5,752 nucleotides of DNA. Source: an uncultured Veillonella sp. (GTDB lineage: Bacteria; Bacillota; Negativicutes; Veillonellales; Veillonellaceae). Location: assembly GCF_905209685.1 (NCBI RefSeq), contig NZ_CAJLUB010000116.1, forward strand, positions 1 through 5,752. Direction: 5' to 3'. This document shows positions 4,657 to 5,752 of the stretch, one piece after another. Position 1 is the stretch's first letter, and each line of letters opens with the position of its first letter. Made by a program: the position numbers and the translations under genes. The notes under the pieces were generated by a model that was not told the origin of the DNA, did not search any database, and saw only the letters and a program-made list of their open reading frames with translations.

Positions 4657-5448
4657 TTATAGGTTATAGAGTTCAGGTTTGCGATCTCTAAAGATATTAA
4701 TTTTGTTACGAATGTCTTCGACTACAGCGAGGTCGATATCTACGGAAGCAATGCCTTCGTTCGTATCCATTTCGAGGAGGTTCGTGCCCCATGGATCATA
4801 GACGGCAGAGTGACCTGTGCTTTGAACGCGGCCTACTGTGCCACAGCCGTTTACGGCACAGACGAAGAGTTGGTTTTCTATGGCTCGTACTTCATTGAGT
4901 ACTTGCCAATGACGTAAACGCATCGTAGGCCATTGAGCAGGCACAAATAATAATTCTGTACCTGGCAATGCAGCCATTCTTACCAGCTCAGGGAAACGGA
5001 TATCATAACAAATGACAGTACTGCAAGGGATTCCGTCTAGCTCGAAATGTGTAGTATGAGTACCGCTAGCAAAGTATTTGTCTTCTTTTGCAGGGCTAAA
5101 GCCATGCATCTTGGAATATTCTCCTACAAGTTCACCGTTTCGGTTGTAAACATAGGATGTATTAAATACGAGATTGTCTTTTGCAACTGCTACAGATCCG
5201 CCCACAATATTTACATTATGTTCTTTAGCGAATGCACTTAATAAGGCTTTTGTGCGGTCCCCATTATTATCGGCGATATTGATTAAATCTGTAGATGGAT
5301 AAAAGCCAGTGTTCCAGGTTTCAGGTAATACAATAATATCTGGACTTTCAGATAGAGATTGAGTTAATAATTCTTGAACGTGATTGTAGTTATATTCTAC
5401 GTCGTTTACGTGGACATCCATTTGTATGAGAGTCAGACGTTTTTTCAT
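4657..5448 (-). CDS. Nitrilase-superfamily amidase (YafV/MtnU-like), 263 aa
   Basis: A cytoplasmic carbon-nitrogen hydrolase that splits an amide through a cysteine thioester. The catalytic triad is intact: E43 in IVLPETWNTGF, K113 in GEYSKMHGFSP, and C147 in STVICYDIRFPEL. Other family landmarks are PAQWP (170-174), NEVRAIENQ (185-193) and GHSAVYDPWG (212-221). Length is typical for a stand-alone nitrilase domain. The ETWNTGF and KMHGFSPAKED segments suit the YafV/MtnU group, regarded as omega-amidases that hydrolyse 2-oxoglutaramate or 2-oxosuccinamate. They deaminate the keto-amides formed by glutamine or asparagine transamination, including in methionine salvage. The exact substrate cannot be read from sequence, and no methionine-salvage genes are in view. 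AGAGGA (5455-5460) lies six bases before the ATG. The gene stands alone, with its own promoter region and terminator. Confidence 0.93.
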   Translation of the reverse strand: MKKRLTLIQMDVHVNDVEYNYNHVQELLTQSLSESPDIIVLPETWNTGFYPSTDLINIADNNGDRTKALLSAFAKEHNVNIVGGSVAVAKDNLVFNTSYVYNRNGELVGEYSKMHGFSPAKEDKYFASGTHTTHFELDGIPCSTVICYDIRFPELVRMAALPGTELLFVPAQWPTMRLRHWQVLNEVRAIENQLFVCAVNGCGTVGRVQSTGHSAVYDPWGTNLLEMDTNEGIASVDIDLAVVEDIRNKINIFRDRKPELYNL

Positions 5449-5505
5449 GGTAAATCCTCTGTGTATTTAAATAGTATAGTTTACGCTATATAGTATATAA
5501 TTAAA

Positions 5506-5534
5506 ATATTAAAGCATTATTGAGAGTATTACAA
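5506..5534 (-). promoter_or_regulatory. Likely promoter of the amidase gene
   Basis: On the minus strand, TTGTAA (5529-5534), a 17-base spacer and TAATAT (5506-5511) give transcription starting near 5499, about 50 bases before the ATG. The DNA is AT-rich, so alternatives exist, for example TTGTCA just upstream with a poorer -10. Confidence 0.5.
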
Positions 5535-5549
5535 TATGACAATGATAAT
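5520..5549 (+). promoter_or_regulatory. Possible divergent plus-strand promoter
   Basis: TTGAGA (5520-5525), 18 bases and GATAAT (5544-5549) overlap the amidase promoter in the opposite direction. If used, its transcript would carry the CTAG-rich foldable segment towards the gene beyond the right edge. Support is weak. Confidence 0.3.
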
Positions 5550-5699
5550 AGTTTAAATACTATTCTTTTGTAGGAATGGATAGAATGGATTTAAATAGTA
5601 CTAGATGTACAGGTAATCATTGGCATAGGTATTCTAGATGAGCCTATGTATCCTAGACCTAGAAAATCGATTGATGAGGTACTAGTAAAGCGTTAGTTT

Positions 5700-5728
5700 T
5701 TTACTATTCTTCATAGAAATGTTATAAT
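5700..5728 (+). promoter_or_regulatory. Promoter for a gene beyond the right edge
   Basis: TTTACT (5700-5705), a 17-base spacer and a perfect TATAAT (5723-5728) with an extended -10 TG (5720-5721). Transcription would start near 5735 and leave the window, so the target gene is not visible. Confidence 0.7.
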
Positions 5729-5752
5729 ATTCTGTATATAATTGTGTTCTGA

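Larger units (their letters stand above)
5449..5752. other. Gene-free 304-base region upstream of the amidase
   Basis: No protein gene is supported here. The region holds the amidase RBS and promoter, a possible opposite promoter, three copies of a TTTAAATA-type motif (near 5466, 5552 and 5590) and a foldable CTAG-rich segment at 5596-5684. In that segment TAGTAC (5596-5601) pairs with GTACTA (5679-5684) around hairpin GCATAGG/CCTATGT (5623-5629/5643-5649). The hairpin loop contains TTCTAG (5632-5637), complementary to CTAGAA (5659-5664). An 18-codon frame at 5585-5641 after TAGGA is too short to call a gene, though it could be a leader peptide. Confidence 0.5.

Noticed and set aside
5047..5241. 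64-codon plus-strand frame
   Set aside because: It is antisense to the amidase catalytic region, with no RBS and no recognisable product.

Overview
The window looks like a chromosomal stretch from a low-GC, Firmicutes-like bacterium. It has AT-rich spacers, AGGAG-type ribosome binding sites (RBS), TTGACA/TATAAT-type promoters and hairpin-plus-T-tract terminators after nearly every gene. The protein style suggests Veillonella or a related Negativicute, but that is an inference from memory with no marker gene to prove it.

Layout. The window opens inside a tRNA-Leu, probably anticodon GAG, closed by its own terminator (1-92). Two plus-strand genes of unknown function follow: a 485-residue exported protein (134-1591) and a 172-residue protein (1722-2240). 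Each ends in a terminator, and the two terminators are near-copies of each other. A minus-strand organophosphate:phosphate antiporter most like PgtP/GlpT (2288-3661) converges on the second terminator. Its promoter lies about 120 bases upstream of its start, behind a leader containing a tandem 10-base repeat.

The gene-poor stretch 3662-4119 is the most interesting part. Divergent from the transporter promoter is a near-consensus plus-strand promoter (TTGACA-17-TATATT). It drives no protein gene but a compact RNA of about 130 nt (3889-4019), with a potential pseudoknot, an 8-bp hairpin and a 16-bp terminator. Next come a 7-1-7 inverted repeat, a RelE-family toxin gene missing its N-terminal quarter (4120-4323), and a 70-residue hypothetical gene (4334-4546).

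A branched two-way terminator separates these from a minus-strand nitrilase-superfamily amidase (4657-5448) with an intact Glu-Lys-Cys triad. The last 304 bases hold no gene. They contain the amidase promoter, a CTAG-rich segment able to fold into a hairpin with loop pairing, and a strong promoter (TTTACT-17-TATAAT, extended -10) firing out of the right edge.

The genes do not form one pathway. They are mostly single-gene transcription units: a transporter that would import phosphorylated three-carbon compounds, an amidase of the nitrogen-recycling or metabolite-repair type, an exported protein of unknown role, and the remnant of a toxin-antitoxin locus. The best candidate for something undescribed is the small structured RNA between the transporter and the toxin remnant.
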